Positions 26,513 to 34,928 of a stretch of DNA of 37,448 nt are shown here, piece by piece (position 1 is the stretch's first letter; each line of letters begins with the position of its first letter). The notes under the pieces are model-generated. The model saw nothing but the letters and a program-made list of their open reading frames with translations, searched no databases and had not been told where the DNA came from. The stretch spans positions 1 to 37,448 of the forward strand of contig CAZAWA010000010.1 of NCBI GenBank assembly GCA_964488675.1, written 5' to 3'. The position numbers were made by a program, and so were the translations under genes. Source of the stretch: QZKY01 sp964488675 (GTDB lineage: Bacteria > Pseudomonadota > Gammaproteobacteria > Burkholderiales > Burkholderiaceae_D).

Positions 26513-27949
26513 CTACGCCTTCGGGCCACCACCCAGAAGGAAGGCCACCTTTGTCTTTGTTGGCTTGGATGAGGAAGGTGCGCGATCAGCCGAATGCGGA
26601 TCCTGGGGAGCAGGGGCAGCAACCGGCTCATAGGGTTTGTCGAACAGCGGGTCTGACTTGGGTTTGCGGACCGGAGGCATGGAGCGGTGGGGGCCGCGCT
26701 CCACAGGTTCGGCACGGCCGCGTTTCGGCCTTTCGACATCCTCGCGCCGGGAACTGCGACGAGTAGCAAATCCGGACAGGGGCACACTTTCGATCTTTTG
26801 CTTGATCAACTTTTCAATGTCCGTGAGAAGACGCTCATCCTTGTCAGTACAAAGCGAAATCGCATCGCCTGAGGCACCGGCTCTTCCGGTGCGACCGATG
26901 CGGTGCACATAATCTTCTGCATTGAACGGCAAGTCGTAGTTGATCACGCAAGGCATTTCGGCAATGTCAAGTCCGCGTGCTGCAACATCAGTCGCCACCA
27001 GCACATCGATCGCGCCATTCTTGAACGCATCCAGCGCAGCCATGCGTTCCGCCTGCGTGCGGTCGCCATGAATCGCTGTCGCTTTCACGCCTTCCTGTTC
27101 CAGTTGCCTTGCGAGACGAGACGCACCTATCTTGGTATTTGAGAACACCAGCACCTGCTTCAACTCGCGATTGCGGATGATATGCACAACCGCATCGCGT
27201 TTTTCTGCGTCCTCAACCTTGTACACAATCTGCGTAACATTGTCGGCAGTCGCGTTACTGCGCGCCACTTCGATGGAAATGGGGTTGATCAGGATGCTGC
27301 CAGCCAGCTTCTTGATTTCCGGCGAAAATGTTGCGGAGAACATCAGGTTCTGCCGCTGCTTCGGCAACAGATTGATAATGCGTTGCAAATCCGGCAGGAA
27401 GCCCATGTCCAGCATCCGGTCGGCCTCATCCATGATCAGGATTTCTGTCTGCGACAAACTCACCGTTTTTTGCTGAACATGATCAAGGAGACGGCCGGGC
27501 GTTGCGATCAGGATCTCGACGCCCGCGCGCAAGGCCGCTGTCTGCGGCGACATATCGACACCGCCAAAAACCACTGTTACGCGCAGGGCGGTATGGCACG
27601 CGTAATTCCTTACGCTCTCGGCAACCTGATCGGCGAGTTCGCGCGTCGGTGTCAGAATCAGCGCACGCACCGGATGGCGGGCCGGCGAAGTGCTGGTATT
27701 GGCTTGCGGCTGCAACTTCTGGATGACTGGCAGTGCAAAGCCCGCTGTCTTGCCGGTGCCGGTTTGCGCAGCACCCATCACATCCCTTCCGGCCATCACA
27801 ACCGGAATGGCCTGCACCTGAATCGGCGTCGGGTGTTCGTATCCCTGATCGGCAAGCGCACGCAGAATTTCAGCGGACAAGCCAAAATCCTCGAAACGCA
27901 TCGTTTGCGTACTCGGAGAAGTCAAAGGGGCAGTTTGCGTCGCAGGCAT
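26513..27949 (-). CDS. rhlE: DEAD-box ATP-dependent RNA helicase, RhlE type
   Basis: RNA helicase of 478 residues. The Q motif region is FEDFGLSAEILRALADQGY with PTPIQ. Motif I is AQTGTGKTAGF, motif II is MDEADRMLDMGF and motif III is FSATF. Motif VI is HRIGRTGRAG, and ARGLDIAEMPCVINYDLP is typical of RhlE. The core ends near residue 385. A basic, Pro-rich tail follows, ending in KVAFLLGGGPKA. ATG 27949 adds 16 residues before the usual MRFEDFGLS start at 27901; neither start has a strong ribosome-binding site. Confidence 0.92.
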   Translation of the reverse strand: MPATQTAPLTSPSTQTMRFEDFGLSAEILRALADQGYEHPTPIQVQAIPVVMAGRDVMGAAQTGTGKTAGFALPVIQKLQPQANTSTSPARHPVRALILTPTRELADQVAESVRNYACHTALRVTVVFGGVDMSPQTAALRAGVEILIATPGRLLDHVQQKTVSLSQTEILIMDEADRMLDMGFLPDLQRIINLLPKQRQNLMFSATFSPEIKKLAGSILINPISIEVARSNATADNVTQIVYKVEDAEKRDAVVHIIRNRELKQVLVFSNTKIGASRLARQLEQEGVKATAIHGDRTQAERMAALDAFKNGAIDVLVATDVAARGLDIAEMPCVINYDLPFNAEDYVHRIGRTGRAGASGDAISLCTDKDERLLTDIEKLIKQKIESVPLSGFATRRSSRREDVERPKRGRAEPVERGPHRSMPPVRKPKSDPLFDKPYEPVAAPAPQDPHSADRAPSSSKPTKTKVAFLLGGGPKA

Positions 27950-28019
27950 CTAATCCAGTTTCTGTTGCCGGAAATATTCCGTAAAGGCCGATATTGTACG
28001 CCACATGGTCGGCGAAGCA

Positions 28020-29135
28020 TCAATCCGGGCTAAAACGGGCTACAAAACGACGATCAAGCGCCTGCTTCCAGCGCCACACCCATTTTCCTTGCCATGCGTA
28101 CGCGCCCCAGGCAGCCACCGCGTTTTCGCCACCCGTGCCGAGCAGCGCCAGATGTTTGCGCTGCGGAATGTAGGGCTGAAGGGCTTGCCCGTCGATGTCA
28201 GCCAACAGATTGTGAGCCAGAATCGGCCCCATTCTGACAGAAAATACCCCTGCTTTGGGCAAGGGTGGCGTCAGGCTGGCGCAATCCCCTGCGGCGAATA
28301 TGCGCCTGTGCGATCCAGCGCGCAATGAGGCATCCACGCGAACAAAACCGTCAGCATCCACGCTTATGCCAGATTCGCGAATCCAGGGATACGCCTGCGC
28401 ACCAGTCGCCCAAAGAACTGCATTCGCAGAAATACTTTTTCCGGCCTCATCAAGAACTGAACCCTGCAATAGCTGCGTCGCCCTGAAATGACCAACGATC
28501 TCAATACCCTCCCTGACAAAATGCTGGCGCATTCGGGTTGCAGCGCCCAAAGCCATGCCGGGCAAAATATCTTGCCCGTCCGTTGCCAGCACGAACCGGA
28601 ATGAAATCTTGGGCGCAAGCTGCCTGAGCGCATGGTTCACTGACAGCATGGTCTCCACGCCAGCCGCACCCCCGCCGACCGCCAGAACCCGGAAATCCAT
28701 TCCCGGCTCAAGCGCCGCAACCTTTCGCCGCAGCCCTTCCCATCTCCAACGGAGCTCCCCCAGGGGACGCATCGGCATTACCATCGTGCCATCGCTGGCC
28801 GGAGGCATCAGGGTCGAACCGACATTGAGTGACAGCCAGTCAAATCCGAGCACCTCGCCATTTTGCAACTGCAATTCCTGACGCTCCGGATTGAGCGCAA
28901 CGACTGAATCGATGCGTATGGACGCACCGGCACTGCGGCAAAGCCGGTCAAAATCGACGCAGCACTCCTCCCACCGGTAATGACCAGCCAGCCAGCCAGG
29001 AATCATGCCCGAATATGGTGCCATTGCGTGAGGCGACACCAGCACGATATCCAGGTCTTTGCGCTCCTTGCGAGCCAGTTCGGCCAGCACCAGCGCATGC
29101 GCGTGACCAGCCCCGATTAGCACTAGCCGTTTCAT
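28020..29135 (-). CDS. FAD/NAD(P)-dependent oxidoreductase of the SelD-associated type (TIGR03169-like)
   Basis: A two-dinucleotide-binding-domain flavoprotein of 371 residues. The N-terminal FAD site is the unusual VLIGAGHAHALVL (GxGHxH, residues 6-18). The NAD site is VLAVGGGAAGVE near 153, and the second FAD motif is IFAAGDCAS near 290. The APYSGMIPGWLAGHY segment is characteristic of the NDH-2-like flavoproteins fused to the N-terminus of selenide, water dikinase (SelD) in many bacteria. Here the protein is free-standing and no selD is seen. ATG 29135 overlaps the preceding stop as ATGA; an in-frame GTG at 29144 is less likely. Last gene of the arsS operon. The substrate is unknown. Confidence 0.82.
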   Translation of the reverse strand: MKRLVLIGAGHAHALVLAELARKERKDLDIVLVSPHAMAPYSGMIPGWLAGHYRWEECCVDFDRLCRSAGASIRIDSVVALNPERQELQLQNGEVLGFDWLSLNVGSTLMPPASDGTMVMPMRPLGELRWRWEGLRRKVAALEPGMDFRVLAVGGGAAGVETMLSVNHALRQLAPKISFRFVLATDGQDILPGMALGAATRMRQHFVREGIEIVGHFRATQLLQGSVLDEAGKSISANAVLWATGAQAYPWIRESGISVDADGFVRVDASLRAGSHRRIFAAGDCASLTPPLPKAGVFSVRMGPILAHNLLADIDGQALQPYIPQRKHLALLGTGGENAVAAWGAYAWQGKWVWRWKQALDRRFVARFSPD

Positions 29136-29746
29136 GCCAGCCACTCCGGCGGCACGAACACCAGATCGCCCGGCTCGTCGACATCATTCAGCATCGGCAG
29201 CTCATGCCATGCAAGCTTGAGCGCCAAGAGCCTTTCGCGCGTCTGACGCATCACCTGCGAAGTTCCCCATTCAATATCTTCAAATAGCGCTGGCATCCGC
29301 ATTGAAAGGCCAACCAGCACAAAGCCGCCGTCAGCGACAGGGACAAAAACCGCCGGGTGAGATTGCAATGCCTCCGCTGCACGACGCAGGCTATCCGCTC
29401 GGAGCTGCGGCGCATCGGTGCCAATCAGCAGCACGCGTGCGTGGCTGCGCAATGCCCAATCAAGAGCGCGACGCATGCGAACGCCAAGACTTCCTGAACC
29501 TTGCCAGGAGAGATCGACGCCGTAGCGCTCCCTGGCATCGACAAATGCCGGGTGCGACTCATCCGGCGTGCAACACAAGCTTACCGGCCCGACCTCTGCT
29601 GCAATGGCCTGTCGCAGGGTTTCGTCAAGCATTCTGGATGCCAGACGCGCCGCAGCAGCTTCTCCGATGGCGGGCGCCAGCCGCGTCTTGGCAAGCCCCG
29701 GCACGGGCGCCTTGGCAAACACAATCACGACGCAATCCTGCTTCAT
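29132..29746 (-). CDS. TIGR04282-type glycosyltransferase-like protein of arsenosugar loci (DUF2064)
   Basis: A 204-residue nucleotidyltransferase/glycosyltransferase-fold protein. The N-terminus VVIVFAKAPVPGLAKTRLAP is the family hallmark and resembles the loop of CobY/MobA-like enzymes. LLIGTDAPQL near residue 112 and VPVADGGFVLVGL follow. Families of this type are annotated with arsenosugar biosynthesis because they co-occur with ArsS; the exact reaction is not established. ATG 29746 overlaps the upstream stop as ATGA, and its own stop overlaps the next start the same way. The open frame continues upstream, but those residues do not fit the family. Confidence 0.87.
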   Translation of the reverse strand: MKQDCVVIVFAKAPVPGLAKTRLAPAIGEAAAARLASRMLDETLRQAIAAEVGPVSLCCTPDESHPAFVDARERYGVDLSWQGSGSLGVRMRRALDWALRSHARVLLIGTDAPQLRADSLRRAAEALQSHPAVFVPVADGGFVLVGLSMRMPALFEDIEWGTSQVMRQTRERLLALKLAWHELPMLNDVDEPGDLVFVPPEWLA

Positions 29747-30429
29747 CGATATTTTTCCGCAAGCCGCTTGGCAGGCGTACCCAACCAGTACAAAAAACGC
29801 AAGCGCCACATCAGCATGATCGTGCGCCAGATGCCATGTTTTTCCCATCGTCTCCCCGAGGTCACAACCTGCTCGCGCAGGCAGAGCGGCGGTGATCGCC
29901 GCTTCAAGAGGCGGGACAGCTCGATGTCTTCCATTAAATCCTGATCGGGAAAACCGCCGATTGCGATGAAATCACCGCGCCTCACGAAGATGCCCTGATC
30001 GCCGGTCGCAATGCCCGTCAGCCGCGACCGCCAATTCATCAAACCGCCGATCATCCAGAATGTCGGCGAGCGCCCATCGATGCGCACATCAAAACGGCCC
30101 CAGACCTTGTGCGTTTGTTCAAGCCTGCGTATCAAGGCGGCAAACACACCCTCCGGCAGCAGCGTATCCGCATGCAGGAACAGCATTACCTCTCCGCGAG
30201 AAGCCATCGCGCCGAGATTCATCTGCCGCGCGCGACCGCGCGCCGAATGCAGCAACCGATCCGCGAGCGGGCTTGCCAACGACACCGTATCATCAGCGCT
30301 GCCGCCATCGACCACGATCACTTCCACGCCTTGCGCACGCACCGGCGCAAGCTGCCTCAACGAGCTTTCCACTGTTGCAGCCTCGTTCAGCACCGGCATG
30401 ATGATCGACAATCGTGGGGTGCCCATCAT
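29743..30429 (-). CDS. TIGR04283-type family 2 glycosyltransferase of arsenosugar loci
   Basis: A 228-residue GT2 enzyme. RLSIIMPVLNEAATVESSL opens the domain, with VVDGGSADDT as the nucleotide-binding loop. LFLHADTLLP is the metal-binding HxD-type segment, and RFDVRIDGRS and QDLMEDIELSRLLKR come near the end. This matches the TIGR04283 family, which accompanies ArsS and TIGR04282 proteins. ATG 30429 overlaps the stop of the upstream fusion gene as ATGA; an ATG directly after it (30426) is also possible. It lacks the transmembrane C-terminus of DPM-type GT2 proteins. It could transfer a sugar onto the ArsS pathway intermediate; that is inferred from context. Confidence 0.88.
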   Translation of the reverse strand: MMGTPRLSIIMPVLNEAATVESSLRQLAPVRAQGVEVIVVDGGSADDTVSLASPLADRLLHSARGRARQMNLGAMASRGEVMLFLHADTLLPEGVFAALIRRLEQTHKVWGRFDVRIDGRSPTFWMIGGLMNWRSRLTGIATGDQGIFVRRGDFIAIGGFPDQDLMEDIELSRLLKRRSPPLCLREQVVTSGRRWEKHGIWRTIMLMWRLRFLYWLGTPAKRLAEKYR

Positions 30430-32561
30430 CGTCGTCTCCATGCATGGAAACGCGATACCCATTCGAGCAGCTTATGCGGCGCATGAGCGCGTTTCCACTC
30501 ACCGGCGGCGTACTTGTTTGCCTCGGCCAGCGTCGGATAAATATGAATGGTTTGCAGCACCTTGTTCAGCCCAAGTCCGTGCCTCATCGCCAGCACAAAT
30601 TCGGCAATCAAATCGCCCGCCCGTTCGCCGACTATCGTCACGCCCAGTATTCGATCTTTTCCCGGCGCCGTCAGCACTTTCACGAAACCGCGCTGCGCCT
30701 CGTCGATAATTGCACGATCCAGCTCCGCCAGCGCATAACGGGTCACCTCGAACGCTATCCCCTGCTGCCTTGCCTCGGCTTCGGAGAGGCCCACGCGAGC
30801 CACTTCCGGATCGGTAAAGGTCGCCCACGGGATGACGGAATAGTCTGCCTTGAAGCGCCGGATGTCGCCAAACAGCGCATTTACCGCCGCATACCAGGCT
30901 TGATGCGCAGCAGTGTGCGTGAACTGGTAGGGACCTGCGACATCGCCACAGGCGAGGATGTTGGGATAAATTGTCTGCAGGTAGTCGTCCGTCTCGACCG
31001 TCTTTTGCGGTGTCAACGGGATACCCAGTTCTTCCAGCCCAAACCCCTCGGTGCGCGGTACGCGACCAACAGCGCACAACAGCACATCAAACTCGATGGC
31101 TCGCTCAATTTCATCCTGCATCACGATAAGCCGCTTGAAACCCTCACCGCGCTCACAACGCACGGCGCGGTGGCCTGTCAATACTTGCACGCTGTCGGCA
31201 AGGAGCGATTCTGCAACCAATGCCGACGCCTCCGGGTCTTCGCGCACCAGCAGACGCGGCGCCATCTCTACCTGCGTCACCTGCGAACCCAGCCGCGCAA
31301 ACGCCTGCGCCAGTTCGCAGCCGATCGGGCCGCCGCCAAGCACGACCAGCCTTTGCGGTAGCGTAGCAAGCCCCCAGATGGTCTCCGAAGTATGGAAGCC
31401 GTCTCCCTCCAGACCGGGAATCGGCGGCACGAATGGTCGTGCACCGGTGGCAATCACGATGCTGCGGGTTGTGATGCGCTGCCCGTTCACTTCGACTTCC
31501 CAGGGTGAAACAATACGGGCGTAACCTTGCAGGATTTCCACGCCGAGCGCGGTATAGCGCTCGATCGAATCGTGCGGTTCGATGGCGCGGATTACGCGCT
31601 GCACCCGTGCCATCACATCAGGGAAATTGACATTCGCCTGCGCGCCGGAAATACCCATGGTATTCGCCTTGGCTGCCTGATGCAAAAACCGCGAGGCATG
31701 AAGCAGCGCCTTCGAAGGAACGCAGCCGGTATTGAGGCAGTCGCCGCCCATCTTGCCGCCCTCGATCAACGACACCTTCGCTTTCACGACCGCCGCAATG
31801 TAGGAAGTCACCAACCCAGCCGCGCCGGCACCGATCACGACCAGATTGCGATCGAAGCTTTTCGGCTTCGACCACTTCGCGTAAACCTGCCGCGCACGAA
31901 GAAACCGTGAAACCTTGCTGGCCAGCAGCGGGAACACCCCAAGCAATACGAATGCGCCGATCACTTCCGGCGACAGTATGCCGCGCACGCTGTCGATTTT
32001 TGCCAACTGCGTGCCGGCGTTCACATACACGACCGTGCCGGCGAACATCCCGACCTGACTCACCCAGTAAAAGGTGCGCGGCCTGATTCTTGTCAGTCCC
32101 ATCAGCAGGTTTATCAAGAAAAAAGGGAACACCGGCACCAGCCGCAGCATGAACAGATAGAGTGCGCCATCCCTTTCAATTCCGGCGTCGATGGCTTGCA
32201 GTTTCTGACCGAAGCGATCGGCCACCCATTGCCGCAGCAGATATCGTGCCGTCCAGAAGGCCAGCAGTGCCCCGATGCTCGACGCAAACGAAACCAAAAT
32301 CGTGGCGATCACCAACCCGAAGAGCGCGCCACCTGCCAACGACAGTACTGCCGCACCCGGCACAGAGGTGGCGGCGACCAGCACATACAGCAGGAAATAG
32401 GACGCCATGGTCAACAGCGGATGTGCCTCGTAGATCTCGCGAAACAACTGCTGTTCGGCCTTCAGGAAATCCAGACTGAAAAAACGGCCAGGATCAAAAG
32501 CGATGACTAGCGCCGCAGCCAGCGCCAGAATGATAAAGACAATGATCTTGTTGCGTTTCAT
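30426..32561 (-). CDS. Fusion of VTT (TVP38/DedA-like) membrane domain and mercuric-reductase-like flavoprotein
   Basis: A 711-residue two-part protein. The first 20 residues form a hydrophobic helix. A TVP38/TMEM64 (VTT) membrane domain spans about 50-215 (SVPGAAVLSLAGGALFG, RLVPVFPFFLINLLMGL). A class I pyridine nucleotide-disulfide oxidoreductase follows from about 239: FAD site VVIGAGAAG, redox pair Cys275/Cys280 in GGDCLNTGCVPSK, NAD site VVLGGGPIG, second FAD motif ACGDVAG and C-terminal HIYPTLAEANK, which carries the active-site His-Pro-Thr region in altered form. It lacks the paired C-terminal cysteines of mercuric reductase. ATG 32561 lies five bases after the arsS stop. It is probably a membrane-tethered disulfide or metal(loid) reductase. 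Confidence 0.9.
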   Translation of the reverse strand: MKRNKIIVFIILALAAALVIAFDPGRFFSLDFLKAEQQLFREIYEAHPLLTMASYFLLYVLVAATSVPGAAVLSLAGGALFGLVIATILVSFASSIGALLAFWTARYLLRQWVADRFGQKLQAIDAGIERDGALYLFMLRLVPVFPFFLINLLMGLTRIRPRTFYWVSQVGMFAGTVVYVNAGTQLAKIDSVRGILSPEVIGAFVLLGVFPLLASKVSRFLRARQVYAKWSKPKSFDRNLVVIGAGAAGLVTSYIAAVVKAKVSLIEGGKMGGDCLNTGCVPSKALLHASRFLHQAAKANTMGISGAQANVNFPDVMARVQRVIRAIEPHDSIERYTALGVEILQGYARIVSPWEVEVNGQRITTRSIVIATGARPFVPPIPGLEGDGFHTSETIWGLATLPQRLVVLGGGPIGCELAQAFARLGSQVTQVEMAPRLLVREDPEASALVAESLLADSVQVLTGHRAVRCERGEGFKRLIVMQDEIERAIEFDVLLCAVGRVPRTEGFGLEELGIPLTPQKTVETDDYLQTIYPNILACGDVAGPYQFTHTAAHQAWYAAVNALFGDIRRFKADYSVIPWATFTDPEVARVGLSEAEARQQGIAFEVTRYALAELDRAIIDEAQRGFVKVLTAPGKDRILGVTIVGERAGDLIAEFVLAMRHGLGLNKVLQTIHIYPTLAEANKYAAGEWKRAHAPHKLLEWVSRFHAWRRR

Positions 32562-32566
32562 GGGGC

Positions 32567-33532
32567 CTATGCAGCCAATGCGCCGGCACAACTGCTTCCC
32601 TGTCCCGCCGTGCAGCCGTAACAATGATCCGCAATGGCTATCGGCAAGCCCTCCGTGCCAGCGGTCAGAAGGTCGCGCAAATGTGGCCTGAAAATATCAC
32701 CCATGCGCATCGGCATCTGCAGCATCTGGTTGAAATCACAATCGTACAGATAGCCTTGCCAGTCTACGCTTAGCAGAGATCGACACATTACGGCATCAAG
32801 ATTGGCTGCGCTGAAATGGCACTTGAGCAGCTTCATGTAATCGGCAAACTGACCCTTTGAAATCAGCAAACTGCCAAACCGGTGGATCGGCATGTTCGCC
32901 AGAACAAACAGGTGGCTGAATGCAATCCCGTACCGCTCATCCAGTTCGTGCCGGTACGCAACTTCTAGTTGTTGCTGATCGGGTGGCAGTGACGGGCCGG
33001 ACGGGTTGTACACCAGATTCAGCACCAGCCCGGTGCCCGGCTGACCGTAGCCCAGCGCATTCAGCCGCCGAAGAGCAAAAATGCTCTTCTCAAATACACC
33101 ATGACCGCGCTGGCGATCTACATTATCCTGCAAATAGCAAGGCAGGGAAGCAGTGATCTCAACCCGGAGCGATGCAAGAAAAAGTGCCGCATCTTCCTGC
33201 CCAGGCTCCAGCAGAACCGTGAGGTTGCAGCGGTCGATCACCCGGCACCCCATATCAGACGCCGCGCGCACCAAATCGCGGAAGTTCGGGTTCAGCTCGG
33301 GCGCGCCACCTGTCAGATCCAGTGTGCCGACACGCCGCATCTTCAGCACCTTCAGCACCAGTTCTGCCGTCTCCGCCGTCATTGCCTCCGTGCGGCTCGG
33401 CCCCGCGTTCACATGACAGTGCTGGCACGACTGGTTGCAAAGATAACCGAGATTGACCTGCAGTGAATCGAGCATCTTGCGCCGAATTGGAGGGAAATCG
33501 GTCTTGCGCAATAGGGGGGCCGTCGCGTGCAT
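32567..33532 (-). CDS. arsS: Arsenosugar biosynthesis radical SAM protein ArsS
   Basis: Radical SAM enzyme with a DUF3641/SPASM-like C-terminus, 321 residues. The radical SAM cluster motif is CNQSCQHC (Cys32, Cys36, Cys39) within LQVNLGYLCNQSC. The glycine-rich LDLTGGAPELN follows, then CDFNQML and the cysteine-rich end HCYGCTAGQGSSC. ArsS homologues join the 5'-deoxyadenosyl group to methylated arsenic on the way to arsenosugars. Some family members carry selenocysteine, but only cysteines are seen here. ATG 33532 has GGAG five bases upstream; ATG 33562, ten codons earlier, is the alternative. First gene of the five-gene operon. No arsM is in the window. Confidence 0.9.
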   Translation of the reverse strand: MHATAPLLRKTDFPPIRRKMLDSLQVNLGYLCNQSCQHCHVNAGPSRTEAMTAETAELVLKVLKMRRVGTLDLTGGAPELNPNFRDLVRAASDMGCRVIDRCNLTVLLEPGQEDAALFLASLRVEITASLPCYLQDNVDRQRGHGVFEKSIFALRRLNALGYGQPGTGLVLNLVYNPSGPSLPPDQQQLEVAYRHELDERYGIAFSHLFVLANMPIHRFGSLLISKGQFADYMKLLKCHFSAANLDAVMCRSLLSVDWQGYLYDCDFNQMLQMPMRMGDIFRPHLRDLLTAGTEGLPIAIADHCYGCTAGQGSSCAGALAA

Positions 33533-33681
33533 GTCATCTCCACAGTTTGTCGGTTCCGTCATGCCGATACTACCTGAAAAGGGCGCAGCGTCGGTGACTC
33601 AGATCAGGCAAAGTGGCAGCCTGCACGATTTTTGAATCAGGCGCATAATTGCCACGCATCTCATCGACAAAGGAGGGTGCC

Positions 33682-34188
33682 ATGGATCGCCGCCGATTTC
33701 TGTTTGCCGCTTCCAGCCTGTTCGCCGCTGGCCTTGTACCGGGCTGCGCAAAAGGAGATAAAAAGGGGTTTCCGTTGACCAAAACCGACGCGGAATGGAA
33801 AGCCCTGCTACCCTCCGACAACTACCGCATCCTGTTCAACGATGAGACGGAATATGCCTTTTCCAGCGAACTGGACAAGGAATACCGTCCTGGCACCTAT
33901 GTCTGCTACGCCTGCCAACAGCCGCTTTTCGACAGCTCGACCAAATACGACAGCGGCACCGGCTGGCCCAGCTTTTTCAATTTCCTGCCTGGCGCGCTTG
34001 GCACAAGAAACGATTTCAGCCTGTTCCTGATGGCTGTGCGCAACGAATATCACTGCTCGCGCTGCGGTGGCCATCAGGGACATGTTTTTCCGGACGGCCC
34101 CGGCCCGACCTACAAACGCTATTGCAATAACGGCCTCGCGCTGCGCTTCGTCCCGAAAGGTGAAAAATTGCCGGCGTTGCGCACATGA
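33682..34188 (+). CDS. msrB: Exported peptide-methionine (R)-S-oxide reductase MsrB
   Basis: Reduces methionine-R-sulfoxide. The protein is 168 residues from ATG 33682, which has a near-perfect AAAGGAGG seven bases upstream. The N-terminus DRRRFLFAASS is a twin-arginine-like signal. It ends in LVPGC (Cys22), a possible lipobox, so export and perhaps lipid anchoring are likely. Zinc-binding cysteines are 75/78 (CYAC) and 125/128 (CSRC). The family signature SGTGWPSF is at 91-98 and catalytic Cys148 is in RYCNNGLAL. It is translationally coupled to msrA and divergent from arsS, 149 bp from its start. Confidence 0.94.
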   Translation: MDRRRFLFAASSLFAAGLVPGCAKGDKKGFPLTKTDAEWKALLPSDNYRILFNDETEYAFSSELDKEYRPGTYVCYACQQPLFDSSTKYDSGTGWPSFFNFLPGALGTRNDFSLFLMAVRNEYHCSRCGGHQGHVFPDGPGPTYKRYCNNGLALRFVPKGEKLPALRT

Positions 34189-34928
34189 AAAAAATTATCC
34201 CCCTGGTCGCTCTGTTTATTGGCGCTGTCGTGGCCGGATTAGCCCTGTCGCAATCCCCCGCGTCCAGAAATGCCGGCAACGCCTCCAGCGCAGGCAGCGA
34301 AACGGCCATTTTTGCCGGCGGCTGTTTCTGGTGTCTTGAGGCCGACTTTGAAAAACTGCCCGGCATCATCAAGGCCGAGTCCGGCTACACTGGCGGCCGT
34401 GTTGCCAACCCCAGCTACGATCAGGTCAGCAGCGGCACCACCGGACACGCCGAGGCCGTGCGCGTTACCTATGACCCCGCAAAAGTCAGTTACCAGCAAC
34501 TGCTGGATTATTTCTGGCTGCAGATTGACCCTACCGTCGCGGATCGTCAGTTCTGTGACATCGGCTCTCAGTATCGTAGCGGCATTTACCCCCTTAACGA
34601 AGGGCAACGCCTTGCCGCCGAGGCCAGCAGGGCGGCGCTGGAAAAATCAGGCCGTCTGGCGCATGTGCAGTACCCAGTCAAGGTAAACAGCAAATCCTAT
34701 CCGGCAGAGTTCCAGAACGAAGCGCAGCGCAGCGCGGATGCGGAAGCAGAGCGCGAATCACGGGATCATATCAAAGGGCACATCTACACGGAAATTGTGT
34801 CAGCGAAACCCTTCTATCTGGCCGAGGCATACCACCAGGATTATTATTTGAAAAACCCGTTGCGTTACCGAATCTACCGTACGCAGTGCGGACGCGATGC
34901 CCGTCTGAAACACATTTGGAAAAACTAA
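34185..34928 (+). CDS. msrA: Exported peptide-methionine (S)-S-oxide reductase MsrA
   Basis: Reduces methionine-S-sulfoxide. The protein is 247 residues. A hydrophobic signal segment at residues 4-22 (PLVALFIGAVVAG) is followed by a Ser/Ala/Gly linker. The catalytic domain begins at AIFAGGCFWCLE, with catalytic Cys47 and Cys50, and contains GYTGG, GTTGHAEAV and the late YHQDYYLKNP. The start overlaps the msrB stop as ATGA, so a periplasmic MsrB/MsrA pair is made together. This arrangement repairs oxidised envelope proteins and differs from the MsrPQ system. Confidence 0.94.
   Translation: MKKIIPLVALFIGAVVAGLALSQSPASRNAGNASSAGSETAIFAGGCFWCLEADFEKLPGIIKAESGYTGGRVANPSYDQVSSGTTGHAEAVRVTYDPAKVSYQQLLDYFWLQIDPTVADRQFCDIGSQYRSGIYPLNEGQRLAAEASRAALEKSGRLAHVQYPVKVNSKSYPAEFQNEAQRSADAEAERESRDHIKGHIYTEIVSAKPFYLAEAYHQDYYLKNPLRYRIYRTQCGRDARLKHIWKN

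Noticed and set aside
27182..28033. 283-codon plus-strand open frame opposite rhlE
   Set aside because: It mirrors the codon bias of rhlE and has no recognisable protein features.
29744..29848. N-terminal extension of the TIGR04282-type protein
   Set aside because: The extra residues overlap the upstream gene and do not fit the family. ATG 29746 forms the same ATGA overlap as its neighbours.
30414..31361. 315-codon plus-strand open frame opposite the VTT/reductase fusion
   Set aside because: It is an antisense shadow. The minus-strand protein has all expected FAD, NAD and redox motifs.
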